Shown here: positions 40,502-48,219 of the stretch, piece after piece
How the letters are laid out: the number at the start of each line of letters is the position of its first letter
How positions within the stretch are numbered: the first letter of the stretch is position 1
From: Amycolatopsis nigrescens CSC17Ta-90
GTDB taxonomy: Bacteria; Actinomycetota; Actinomycetes; Mycobacteriales; Pseudonocardiaceae
Assembly: GCF_000384315.1 (NCBI RefSeq)
Contig: NZ_ARVW01000001.1
Location: 3,534,157 to 3,598,156 of the forward strand
Length of the DNA: 64,000 bases
Reading direction: 5' to 3'
Notes under the pieces: generated by a model
Told to the model about the DNA's origin: nothing
The model's database searches: none
What the model saw: the letters and a program-made list of their open reading frames with translations, nothing else
Translations under genes and position numbers: made by a program

Positions 40502-42735
40502 ACGCGCTGAAGCTCGCCGTCCGGGTACTCCGGGTGGACCGCCGGACCCGCACCTCGGCGATCCTCACCACGGTCGGCGTGGCGGTGGCGACCGGGCTGG
40601 TGCTGCTGCTGGTCAGCCTGCCGTTCGCGACCCAGGTGCGGGCGCAGCGCGCGCTGTGGCAGGAGCCCTCCTACGCCGGCGGGCAGGAGCAGGCGAGTCT
40701 GCTGCTGGCGGCCAGCACGGACTACAGCGGCGGCCAGAAGATCGTCCGGGTGGACGTCGCCGCGGTCGGCGATTCGTCCACAGTGGAGCTTCCGCCCGGG
40801 GTGCCGAAGCTGCCGGCGCCCGGTGAGGCGCTGGTGTCCCCGGAGCTGGGCGAGCTGATGCACCGGCTGCCGGCCGCGCAGCTGGGCGACCGCTTCGGCG
40901 GCGACCTGGCGGGGGCGCTCGGCCAGGACGCGCTGAAGTTCCCGGAACAGCTGGTCGCGCTGGTCGGGCACACCCCGGAGGACATGCCGGCGAACGCGTC
41001 CCCGATGCGGGGGTTCACCACGGGCACCGCGTCTCCGGACTCCGAGCTGCAACTGCTCGCCGGGGTCGGCGTGGTGGTGCTGCTGGTGCCGAGCCTGGTG
41101 CTGGTGGCCTCCTCGGCCAGGCTGACCGCGGCCCGCCGGGAACGCCGGCTCGCCGCGCTGCGCCTGGCCGGTGCCACCCCGGGGCAGGTCACCGGCATGG
41201 TGGCCGCGGAGACCGCGATCAGCTCGGTGGCCGGCACCCTGCTCGGATTCGCGCTGAGCCCGGTGCTGCACGGGCTGGCCACGCTGGTGCCGTGGGACGG
41301 CGGCACCTGGCAGTCCACCGACTTCGCCCTGCCGCCGGTGCTGACCGCGGTGATCGTGGCCGCGATGCCGGTGCTGGTGGTGCTGGCCGGGGTGCTCGGC
41401 CTGCGCCGGGTGCTCAGCAACCCGCTGATCGCGTCCGGCGGGCACACCCGCAAACCGCTGCACTGGTGGCGGTTGCTGGCCCTGCCGGTGGCCGGCCTGT
41501 TCTTCCTGTACGCGGTGACGTCGTCCGGCGACTCTGGCGGGCTGATGATGGTGCTGCTCGGCCTGGTGCTGGTGGTCGGCGCGGCAGCGGTGGTCGGGCC
41601 GTGGCTGACTTCGGCGGTCGGCGGCAGCTTCGTCCGCGGCTGGCGCCGCCCGTCCGGGCTGCTGGCCGGTCGGCGGCTGCGCGACGATCCGAGGGGCGCC
41701 TACCGCGCGTCCGCCGGGGTGGTGCTCGCGGTGTTCACCGGCTCGATGGCGCTCACCCTGCTGCCCAGCCTGGAGGCGCTGGCCGGTGGCGGGCGGTCGT
41801 ACCAGGACTCGGTGCTCTACGCGGACACCGACCCGGAGCACGCCGCGACCATGGTCGGCCAGGCGAACGACGGGCTGGCCAAGTACGGGCAGAGCGTCCG
41901 GGCGGTCGAGATCCCGAAGGTGATGCTGACCGCGCCGAGCGGCTCCAGCCAGCAGGCGCTGGTGCTGGACTGCGCCAAGGCGGCCGAGCTGACCAGGTTC
42001 GTGCTGGCCGGCTCGTGCACCGGGGCACCGGGCGTCTACGGCACCTACGCGGTGGACCTGAACGAGGTGAAGGTGTCCGGCACGGGGGCTCCCGGCGATC
42101 CGGCGATGCCGTTCGCGGCGGGTACGCCGATGACGGTGGTGCGGGCGGATGCCGACCTGGCCGGCTCCGGGTCGCTGCTGATCGACCCGGCTGCGCTGCC
42201 GCCGGGGGTACAACCGGAGCGGAGCACGGTGGCCGTGCAGACCACCGACGCGAACCGCGAGGTGGTGCGCACCGCGCTGGTCGGGGCCGCGGCCGGTGAG
42301 CAGGTGGAGAGCCGGGAGCTGACCTTGGACAGCCAGCAGACCCAGCTCGCGGACCTGCGCCGGGTAACGGTGATCGGGCTGGTCGCGGCCGCGATACTGG
42401 CCGGCTGCAGTGCGGCGGTGGCCACCGCCGGCTCGGTGATGGACCGGCGGCGCACCTTCGGCGCGCTGATCGCGGCCGGTACTCCGGTGAAGGTGCTGGC
42501 CAGGGCGTTGCGCACGGAGGCGGCGATGCCCGCGATGGTGGCCACCGTCGGTGCCGGGGTGGCCGGGACGCTGGTCGGGCTCGGCTTGTTCAGCCTGGTC
42601 AACGAGGGCTCGGTGGTGCTCAGCCCGTGGATCCTGGCGCCGGTGGTGCTCGGCATCGGGGTCGCCGTGCTGGCCGCTTCGGTGTGCACCCCGGCGCTCA
42701 ACCGGGTGCGGGCCGAGCCCCTCGCCGACGAGTGA
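40498..42735 (+). CDS. FtsX-like ABC transporter permease
   Basis: A 745-residue permease with 10 helices: helix 1 near 20-45, a ~140-residue external domain, three helices near 180-310 forming the first FtsX module, further helices near 320-360, a second external domain (about 430-600) and a closing FtsX module from about 610. A-A-L-R-L-A-G-A-T-P-G-Q-V in the first module and L-I-A-A-G-T-P-V-K-V-L in the second are typical coupling regions. With the neighbouring kinase and regulator this looks like a cell-envelope-stress or antimicrobial-resistance exporter. Confidence 0.92.
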   Translation: MNALKLAVRVLRVDRRTRTSAILTTVGVAVATGLVLLLVSLPFATQVRAQRALWQEPSYAGGQEQASLLLAASTDYSGGQKIVRVDVAAVGDSSTVELPPGVPKLPAPGEALVSPELGELMHRLPAAQLGDRFGGDLAGALGQDALKFPEQLVALVGHTPEDMPANASPMRGFTTGTASPDSELQLLAGVGVVVLLVPSLVLVASSARLTAARRERRLAALRLAGATPGQVTGMVAAETAISSVAGTLLGFALSPVLHGLATLVPWDGGTWQSTDFALPPVLTAVIVAAMPVLVVLAGVLGLRRVLSNPLIASGGHTRKPLHWWRLLALPVAGLFFLYAVTSSGDSGGLMMVLLGLVLVVGAAAVVGPWLTSAVGGSFVRGWRRPSGLLAGRRLRDDPRGAYRASAGVVLAVFTGSMALTLLPSLEALAGGGRSYQDSVLYADTDPEHAATMVGQANDGLAKYGQSVRAVEIPKVMLTAPSGSSQQALVLDCAKAAELTRFVLAGSCTGAPGVYGTYAVDLNEVKVSGTGAPGDPAMPFAAGTPMTVVRADADLAGSGSLLIDPAALPPGVQPERSTVAVQTTDANREVVRTALVGAAAGEQVESRELTLDSQQTQLADLRRVTVIGLVAAAILAGCSAAVATAGSVMDRRRTFGALIAAGTPVKVLARALRTEAAMPAMVATVGAGVAGTLVGLGLFSLVNEGSVVLSPWILAPVVLGIGVAVLAASVCTPALNRVRAEPLADE

Positions 42736-42741
42736 CCCGCG

Positions 42742-42772
42742 GGGCCGCCCTGCTGTCGGGGGAGGGCGGCCC
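42742..42772 (+). terminator. Hairpin terminator after the FtsX permease
   Basis: GGGCCGCCC (42742-42750) and GGGCGGCCC (42764-42772), 13-nt loop, 6 bp after the stop, followed by TTC. It lies immediately before a family A palindrome, so the permease has two hairpins in series. Confidence 0.75.
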
Positions 42773-42781
42773 TTCACCTAG

Positions 42782-42827
42782 GTCGTGAGTGGAAAGTGTT
42801 GCCCAAGCAACACTTTCCACTCACGAC
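42782..42827. terminator. Palindromic repeat, family A, copy 2
   Basis: GTCGTGAGTGGAAAGTGTTG (start 42782) pairs perfectly over 21 bp with the arm ending 42827, loop CCAA. The trmB stop (42821-42823) is inside the right arm. The 20 bp beyond the palindrome also match copy 3 at 53396. Confidence 0.85.
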
Positions 42828-43534
42828 GTCTGAGCTGGGGAAACGCGCTCGAAGACGAGGTCGTGGGAGACGCGGCCCTCGGCGTTGGCGCGGTTTTCGA
42901 ACTTGGTGACCGGCCGCCAGTCCGGCCGCGGCGCCCAGCCGTCGTGCCGGTTGCGCAGCAGTGGCTCGGCCGAGCACACCGCGAGCATCTGCTCCGCGTA
43001 GTGCTCCCAGTCGGTGGCCAAGTGCAGGGTCGCCCCCGGCGCCAGCCGGGACGCCACCAGCGCGACGAACGCGGGCTGCACCAGCCGCCGCTTGTGGTGC
43101 TTCTTCTTCGGCCAGGGGTCCGGGAAGAAGATCCGCACCCCGGACAGCGAGTCCGGCTCGATGTGCCTGGTCAGCAGCACCACGGCGTCCCCGTGCAGCA
43201 GCCGCAGGTTCGCCACGCCGAGGTTGTCCGCGCGGAGCATCAGCTGGCCGAGCCCGGCCTCGTACACCTCGACCGCGACGTAGTTGAGCTCCGGCGCGGC
43301 CGCGGCCAGCTGGGACGTGGTCTCGCCCATGCCGGAGCCGATCTCCAGCAGCACCGGCGCCGGGCGGCCGAACCATTCGGTGAAGTCCACCGGACCGGGG
43401 GGAAGTTCGGCCACTTTCCGGCCGAGCTCCGGCCACCGGTCCCGCCAGGCCCGCTCCTGGCCGACGGTCATCCGACCGCCGCGCTGCACGTAACTGACCA
43501 CGCTGCGCAGGCGTGGTTGCCGCTCACTCTCCAC
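42821..43534 (-). CDS. trmB: tRNA (guanine-N7-)-methyltransferase
   Basis: A 237-residue SAM-dependent enzyme that makes m7G46 in tRNA. SAM loop L-L-E-I-G-S-G-M-G-E-T-T (about 61-72), the TrmB hallmark I-F-F-P-D-P-W-P-K-K-K-H-H-K-R-R (near 133-148), and V-T-K-F-E-N-R-A near the end. GTG 43534 gives the conserved V-E-S-E-R-Q-P-R-L-R-S-V-V-S-Y-V start; a more upstream ATG would add ten residues rich in Cys/Arg. The final V-S-P-A-Q-T-S and stop are encoded partly by the family A palindrome and its flank. Confidence 0.95.
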   Translation of the reverse strand: MESERQPRLRSVVSYVQRGGRMTVGQERAWRDRWPELGRKVAELPPGPVDFTEWFGRPAPVLLEIGSGMGETTSQLAAAAPELNYVAVEVYEAGLGQLMLRADNLGVANLRLLHGDAVVLLTRHIEPDSLSGVRIFFPDPWPKKKHHKRRLVQPAFVALVASRLAPGATLHLATDWEHYAEQMLAVCSAEPLLRNRHDGWAPRPDWRPVTKFENRANAEGRVSHDLVFERVSPAQTS

Positions 43535-43591
43535 CCGGCAAGTCCAGCACGACCGCCGCCGCACCGGCTCGGCCGGGGTGAACCGGCTAGC

Positions 43592-44170
43592 TCAGCGGAC
43601 TGCTTCGAACTCGCCCAGCCTGGCCCGCAGCCCGGCCAGCCCGGCCACCGCGATCGGTGCCGGGGTCGGCCCGCTGTGCGCGGGCAGTACATCGATCCAC
43701 CCCGGGTGTCGGTCGGTGTTCAGCACCGTGGTGGGAATGGAATGGCCGGCCTGGCCGCGTTCGGACGGCATGAACTCCCAGTAACCGGACTCGCCGTCGG
43801 CCGCCCACGGCACGAACTCCCAGCCGGGACGCGGCCCGAGCAGCAGGGCGATGCGGTCTTCGATGCGGAACCCGTCGATCCGCGAGCCGAGGTCGCCGTT
43901 CGCGACCGCGCGCAGCCACCACGGGGATGGCACCGGTTCGTGCCCGGCGCTGACCGAGCGGAACAACGCGAGCACGTGGTCCTCTGGCGCCCGGTGCACC
44001 CAGGCGCGGCGGATCTCGGACGGCCTGCCGGCGGACGCCGCGATCCTGGGCAGCTCGATAGCCTGTGACCATTCGAGGCCGACCATGGCCTCGAGCCGCG
44101 GTTGTGGCACCGCGCCGTTAGCAGGGGATGGGATGGGACTGTCGACTCCTCGGCCGGTATCCACCGTCAA
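43592..44170 (-). CDS. Hypothetical protein, tryptophan-rich
   Basis: A 192-residue soluble protein that I do not recognise. It has a ~30-residue flexible start, then a mixed domain with several Trp (A-W-V-H-R-A-P-E-D-H-V, S-P-W-W-L-R-A-V, G-W-E-F-V-P-W-A-A-D-G-E-S-G-Y-W). There is no signal peptide or membrane helix. The TTG start at 44170 has GGAGG 6 nt upstream. It lies 57 bp upstream of trmB in the same direction. Codon use is normal for the region, so it is likely a real resident gene. Confidence 0.6.
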   Translation of the reverse strand: MTVDTGRGVDSPIPSPANGAVPQPRLEAMVGLEWSQAIELPRIAASAGRPSEIRRAWVHRAPEDHVLALFRSVSAGHEPVPSPWWLRAVANGDLGSRIDGFRIEDRIALLLGPRPGWEFVPWAADGESGYWEFMPSERGQAGHSIPTTVLNTDRHPGWIDVLPAHSGPTPAPIAVAGLAGLRARLGEFEAVR

Positions 44171-44416
44171 GGGTCACCTCCGTAGTGTCGGTGACGGGAC
44201 CTGCCGTCCATACCACCGGGCCGGCGGCGGTTAGTCCGCACCCTGTGTGAGACGCCACAGTCTCTTAACGTGGTCTTAATCCGCCGTCTTGCGCTAGGGG
44301 CATGGATCGCACTCGTTATGTCGTCTTGATCTTGCGGTTTGTTACCGCCAGGCGAAAACGTGGACGAGCTGCGGGGATCGACCGTCCGAAGTGGATCAGC
44401 GGGCCGGCGCACGAGA
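44171..44416. other. Intergenic region, no gene seen
   Basis: About 250 bp, somewhat AT-richer near 44255-44350 (TTAACG, TCTTAATC, GTTTGTTACC), which must hold the promoter of the hypothetical gene at 44170. A weak GAGAC/GTCTC inverted repeat lies near 44240-44256. No reading frame with credible start and codon use. Confidence 0.5.
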
Positions 44417-44417
44417 A

Positions 44418-44453
44418 AGGCCCGGGTCGCCCCCCGAATGGCGACCCGGGCCT
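44418..44453 (-). terminator. Hairpin terminator after the ABC-2 permease
   Basis: AGGCCCGGGTCGCC (44418-44431) and its complement (44440-44453), 8-nt loop, followed on the minus strand by TTTCTC. It lies about 80 bp after the permease stop. Confidence 0.85.
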
Positions 44454-44531
44454 ACCTTTCCCCGTACCGGCTGTTGCCGCGCCCCGAATTCCGCGACGGT
44501 CGCCGGTTATATCCCCTGTGGTGGTTCTTGT

Positions 44532-45293
44532 TTACGCATCCCGCTTCTTGGCGGTGCTGATCGCGATGATCAGCATGAGCGCCGCGAAGCCGGCGAAGAA
44601 GGCGAGTGAGCCCCACTGGCTCAGCGTCGCGGTGGACAGCGGCGGCCCGGCCATCTCGATCCCCCTGGAGGCGCCGTCGCCGGTGAGGAACTTGTTGGCC
44701 ACGTTGAACGGCATCCACTTGTAGATGTCGTCACCCACATTGGGGATCATCGGCACCAGCGACTCCACCACCAGGCTGTAGATCAGCAGCAGCGCGATGG
44801 CGCCGGCGCTGTGCCGGATCAGGATGCCGACGGCCACCGCGACCACCGCGGACAGCGCGTACACCGCGCCGACCCCGGCGACGTTGATCCAGTCCGCCGA
44901 GCTGTTCAGCGCGAAGTCGCCGGCGGGCTTGATCAGCGCGGCCACGCCGAGCGAGCCGAACGCGGACAGCTCGCCGATGACCAGCGCCAGCACCGCGACC
45001 ACGGTGGTCTTGGCGAGCAGCATCCTGCCGCGCGCCGGCACCGCCTGGAAGGTGGTGCGGATGGTGCCGAAGCGGTACTCGGTGGTGACCGCCAGCGCGG
45101 CCAGCACCATCACCACCGGCAGCCCGAACTGGTAGCCGAACTGGCTGGTGGCGACGGAGAGGTCGCCACCGCCCTCGCTGGTGCCGGCGATCAGCGCGCC
45201 GAAGCCGACCATCACGGCCAAGGCGATCAGGGCGCACCACCACGGCGACCGGGTGGTGAACAGTTTGATGCGTTCCGTTGCGAGCAAGGTCAT
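44532..45293 (-). CDS. ABC-2 type transporter permease
   Basis: A 253-residue six-helix permease: MTLLATERIKLFTTRSPWWC, then helices near 20-42, 55-75 (with the T-T-E-Y-R-F-G-T-I-R-T-T amphipathic loop after it), 100-125, 135-160, 167-185 and 230-250. T-E-Y-R-x-G-T-I-R is a common mark of actinobacterial ABC-2 drug or lantibiotic-type exporters. It follows its ATPase gene by 39 bp. Substrate unknown. Confidence 0.9.
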   Translation of the reverse strand: MTLLATERIKLFTTRSPWWCALIALAVMVGFGALIAGTSEGGGDLSVATSQFGYQFGLPVVMVLAALAVTTEYRFGTIRTTFQAVPARGRMLLAKTTVVAVLALVIGELSAFGSLGVAALIKPAGDFALNSSADWINVAGVGAVYALSAVVAVAVGILIRHSAGAIALLLIYSLVVESLVPMIPNVGDDIYKWMPFNVANKFLTGDGASRGIEMAGPPLSTATLSQWGSLAFFAGFAALMLIIAISTAKKRDA

Positions 45294-45332
45294 GGTCTTC
45301 TCGAATCCCCTGGGTTTCGGTGCTGGTGGGCG

Positions 45333-46277
45333 TCAGTTGCCGGCCGGCTCGAGCACGTGCCGCGCCTCGGTCTCCAACCCGGTGTGGTACTCCACCGAGT
45401 CGCCGGTGATCTGCATGAACGCCTGCTCCAGCGAGCCGGTCTGCGGGCTCAGCTCGTGCAGCACGATGCCATCGCGGGCGGCCAGTTCGCCGATCTTGTC
45501 ACTGTCCATTCCGGACACGAGGATGCCGCCGTCCTCGCCGGCCGCGATGGTGGCGCTGGCCCCCTCCAACGCGCCGCGGAGCTGGTCGAGCTGGGGGCTG
45601 CGCACCTTCACCGTGTTCTCCGCCGCCCGCGCCACGAAATCCTTCGTCGACGACTGCGAAATCAACTGCCCCCGCCCGATCACCACCAACTGCGTCGCCG
45701 TCAACGCCATCTCCGAGAGCAAATGCGACGACACGAACACCGTCCGCCCCTCATCCGCCAACCGGTGCATGAACTTCCGGATCCACAAAATCCCCTCCGG
45801 ATCCAAACCGTTCACCGGCTCATCGAACAGCAGCACCTCCGGATCCCCCAACAACGCCGCCGCGATCCCCAACCGCTGCGACATCCCCAGAGAAAAACCA
45901 CCCGCCCGCTTCGAGGCCACATTCGACAGCCCCACCGTCTCCAACACCTCATCCACCCGACGAGCAGGCAACTTGTTCGACTTCGCCATCCACGCCAGAT
46001 GCGACCGCGCCGACCGGTTCGGATGCACCCACTTCGCATCCAACAACGCCCCCACCGTCCGCAACGGCTGCTTCAACTCGTGATACCGCTTCCCCCCGAT
46101 CCGCACCTGCCCCGCCGACGGATTGTCCAACCCCAAGATCATCCGCATCGTCGTCGACTTCCCAGCACCATTCGGCCCCAGAAACCCCGTCACCCGACCC
46201 GCCTCGACGTTGAACGACAAATTGTTCACCGCCACCGTCTTGCCATACCTCTTGGTGAGGCCAGACGCCTCGATCAT
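45333..46277 (-). CDS. ABC transporter ATPase (CcmA/BcrA-like drug exporter type)
   Basis: A 314-residue ATPase: MIEASGLTKRYGKTVAVNNL, Walker A G-P-N-G-A-G-K-S-T near 38-46, signature S-L-G-M-S-Q-R-L near 133-140, Walker B V-L-L-F-D-E-P-V-N-G near 153-162, and the C-terminal extension of DrrA/BcrA-like exporters. The ATG has GAGGAG upstream. Codons in the part encoded by about 45610-46270 end mainly in G or T (TTG, GGG, GAT, ACG), whereas the last third ends in C like the neighbours, which points to a mosaic gene. Function: energises the ABC-2 permease. Confidence 0.93.
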   Translation of the reverse strand: MIEASGLTKRYGKTVAVNNLSFNVEAGRVTGFLGPNGAGKSTTMRMILGLDNPSAGQVRIGGKRYHELKQPLRTVGALLDAKWVHPNRSARSHLAWMAKSNKLPARRVDEVLETVGLSNVASKRAGGFSLGMSQRLGIAAALLGDPEVLLFDEPVNGLDPEGILWIRKFMHRLADEGRTVFVSSHLLSEMALTATQLVVIGRGQLISQSSTKDFVARAAENTVKVRSPQLDQLRGALEGASATIAAGEDGGILVSGMDSDKIGELAARDGIVLHELSPQTGSLEQAFMQITGDSVEYHTGLETEARHVLEPAGN

Positions 46278-46516
46278 GAGTTCTCCTCCTGGTTGCGGTT
46301 CGCCCCCGCGCTGGCATTGGCCGGATCGTTTCCCCGTATTTCCGACGATCACGATCCTGTCCGATCCGGTGGTCGCGGCGCGTCATCCTGCGGACCGAAC
46401 TTGCCCCCGACCTGAGTAGTAGCTAAGCGCGCTTTGTCGCTCAGAGCGATCGGTGATGACCCTGACTCCGACCCTGAACGGACCCCGGGATCGGCAGGGG
46501 GTACCGCTTGCGCTCA

Positions 46517-46538
46517 TTAATGAACCGTGGTTCAATAA
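46517..46538. promoter_or_regulatory. TetR operator candidate
   Basis: A 22-bp near-perfect palindrome with arms TTAaTGAACC / GGTTCAaTAA (46517-46526, 46529-46538). It ends 5 bp before the TetR start codon. The preceding 240 bp from the ABC ATPase start show no gene. Confidence 0.65.
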
Positions 46539-46543
46539 CTCTC

Positions 46544-47131
46544 GTGGTCAGACCTCGCACGATCACCGACGAACGGCTGCTGAGCGCGGCGGCACTGGTG
46601 ATCGGCCAGGTCGGGCCCGGTTTCACGCTCGCTCAGGTTGCCGCGGAGGCGGGCACCGCGGTGGGCACGGTGGCGCAGCGCTTCGGTTCCAAGAACGGAT
46701 TGCTGCAGGCGGTGAGCCGGGAGAACACCCGGGCCGTGGTGGCGGAAATGGCGGCGGCGGTCGTCGGCGCGACTAGTCCGTTGGAGGGACTGCGGGCGGC
46801 ACTGCGATGCGTGTACGCCGGCCTCGGTGACGCCGAGACCGCGGCCAACCATCTCGGCCAGCTCGGCGTCGACATCGGCGACCCCGTCCTGCGGGCGTTG
46901 CTCGGCGAGCATTTCGCCGCGGTGGAGAAGGAACTGCGACGGCTGGTCCGGGACGTCGCGCCGGAACTTCCGGGTGCGCCACCGCCGGCCCGCGCGGCAA
47001 GGGTGTTGGTGTCGGTGCTCAACGGAATCGCGCTCGACTGGTCGGTGCGGCCGGTGGGGCGGCTGGCCGATCGGGTGAATCAGGACGTTGATGCGGTACT
47101 AGCCGGCTGGCGCCGGGGAGGAGAAGGCTGA
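46544..47131 (+). CDS. TetR-family transcriptional regulator
   Basis: A 195-residue regulator. N-terminal helix-turn-helix R-L-L-S-A-A-A-L-V-I-G..., then F-T-L-A-Q-V-A-A-E-A-G-T-A-V-G-T-V-A-Q-R-F (about 26-46). The ligand domain occupies the rest. GTG 46544 is preferred over an ATG twelve codons earlier because that would include the operator. The stop is directly followed by the ATG of the SDR gene, so both form an operon; the TetR protein may also regulate the divergent ABC exporter. Confidence 0.9.
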   Translation: MVRPRTITDERLLSAAALVIGQVGPGFTLAQVAAEAGTAVGTVAQRFGSKNGLLQAVSRENTRAVVAEMAAAVVGATSPLEGLRAALRCVYAGLGDAETAANHLGQLGVDIGDPVLRALLGEHFAAVEKELRRLVRDVAPELPGAPPPARAARVLVSVLNGIALDWSVRPVGRLADRVNQDVDAVLAGWRRGGEG

Positions 47132-48052
47132 ATGAACGAGCTGGCTGGCGCGGTGGCCGTGGTCACCGGTGCGACCAGGGGTTGTGGCCGGGCGATCGCG
47201 GTCGAGTTGGGCAGGCAGGGGGCGACCGTGTTCGTCACCGGGCGCACCACCAGGGACGCCGGTTCGCCGATGAAGCGCGCGGAGACCATCGAAGACACCG
47301 CCGAACTGGTCGACGCGGCCGGCGGGCGCGGGATCCCGGTGCGCTGCGACTTCACCTCGGTGTCCGATGTGGACGCGCTGCGGGCCAGGATCGAGTCCGA
47401 AGTGGACGGGCGGCTGGACATCCTGGTCGACGACGTCTGGGGCGGCGACCCGTTCGTCGACTTCGAGTCGACGTATTGGGACTCCGACCTGGACAACGCG
47501 CTGCTGGTGGTGCGCAACGCGGTGGACACCCACCTGATCGCGCTGCACCGGCTGCTGCCGCTGGTGGTGCGCCGCGAGGGCGGCCTGGTGATCGAGGTGA
47601 CCGACGGCGACAACGACGACTACGTCGGTGCCGGCGTCCCCTACTACCTGGCGAAATGCAGCGTGCGGGCGATCGGCAGGGCGCTCGGTGCCGAGCTGGC
47701 CAAGGTCGGCTGCACCGGGATGACCGTGACGCCGGGGTTCCTGCGGTCGGAGTCGATGCTGGAGCTGTTCGGCGTCACCGAGGAGAACTGGCGGGACGCG
47801 GTGTCCACCAGCGCGCCGGCCGACTTCGCGATCTCCGAGACGCCGACCCTGCTCGGCCGCGGGGTGGCGGCGCTGGCCACCGACCCGAAGGTCTCCCGCT
47901 TCGCCGGGCAGACGCTGGCCTCGTGGACGCTGATGCACGAGTACGGCCTCACCGACGTCGACGGTTCACGGCCGGACTTCGGCCGCTGGATGGCCGAGGT
48001 CCGCACCCCCGGCCTCGACCCCGTCACCACCGACCCCACCCCCTTCCGCTAA
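47132..48052 (+). CDS. Short-chain dehydrogenase/reductase, 306 residues
   Basis: An SDR with T-G-A-T-R-G-C-G-R-A-I-A (residues 12-23), V-T-G-R-T-T (cofactor-discriminating Arg, suggests NADPH), and Y-Y-L-A-K near 171-175 supplying Tyr and Lys. The usual N-N-A-G is replaced by V-D-D-V-W-G-G-D, a variant seen in a subgroup of about 300-residue bacterial SDRs. It is about 50 residues longer than classical forms at the C-terminus. Controlled with the TetR gene ahead of it. Substrate unknown. Confidence 0.88.
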   Translation: MNELAGAVAVVTGATRGCGRAIAVELGRQGATVFVTGRTTRDAGSPMKRAETIEDTAELVDAAGGRGIPVRCDFTSVSDVDALRARIESEVDGRLDILVDDVWGGDPFVDFESTYWDSDLDNALLVVRNAVDTHLIALHRLLPLVVRREGGLVIEVTDGDNDDYVGAGVPYYLAKCSVRAIGRALGAELAKVGCTGMTVTPGFLRSESMLELFGVTEENWRDAVSTSAPADFAISETPTLLGRGVAALATDPKVSRFAGQTLASWTLMHEYGLTDVDGSRPDFGRWMAEVRTPGLDPVTTDPTPFR

Positions 48053-48054
48053 CC

Positions 48055-48110
48055 GGCAAATAGCCGACTTCTTGCCCTTTCGGTGTGGGGCAAAAAGTCG
48101 GCTATTTGCC
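48055..48110. terminator. Palindromic repeat, family C, copy 1
   Basis: GGCAAATAGCCGACTTCTTG... (48055-48077) pairs with 48088-48110 over 23 bp with one mismatch, 10-nt loop. It begins 2 bp after the SDR stop. Copy 2 lies 1,050 bp further, at the end of the next gene. Confidence 0.85.
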
Positions 48111-48130
48111 CTTGAGGGCGTTGGGCGATT

Positions 48131-48166
48131 TGTGGACAACTGGCCGGGAGGGGTGAGTTGTCCACA
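48131..48166. promoter_or_regulatory. Perfect inverted pair of DnaA boxes / operator upstream of the DUF559 gene
   Basis: TGTGGACAACT (48131-48141) and AGTTGTCCACA (48156-48166) form a perfect 11-bp inverted repeat, 14-nt spacer. Each arm contains the consensus actinobacterial DnaA box TTGTCCACA. It is 54 bp before the DUF559 start, so it could also be that protein's own operator. Confidence 0.55.
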
Positions 48167-48206
48167 GGCACGCTCGCGATCGGTCCCGTCGGAGCGCCCC
48201 GGCCTG

Positions 48207-48212
48207 CACGAT
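48207..48212 (+). promoter_or_regulatory. Weak -10 box of the DUF559 gene
   Basis: CACGAT, one change from TANNNT, ending 7 nt before the GTG at 48220; no ribosome-binding site. Confidence 0.3.
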
Positions 48213-48219
48213 TCGCAGG

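Noticed and set aside
37207-42777. An uninterrupted 1,856-codon frame on the minus strand
   Set aside because: Only its last 217 codons are a gene (the response regulator). The rest is opposite the kinase and the ABC exporter, has no recognisable domain, and arises because high GC removes stop codons.
44302-44724. A plus-strand frame starting at ATG 44302
   Set aside because: It runs through the terminator hairpin and into the antisense of the ABC-2 permease, with no ribosome-binding site and no domain.
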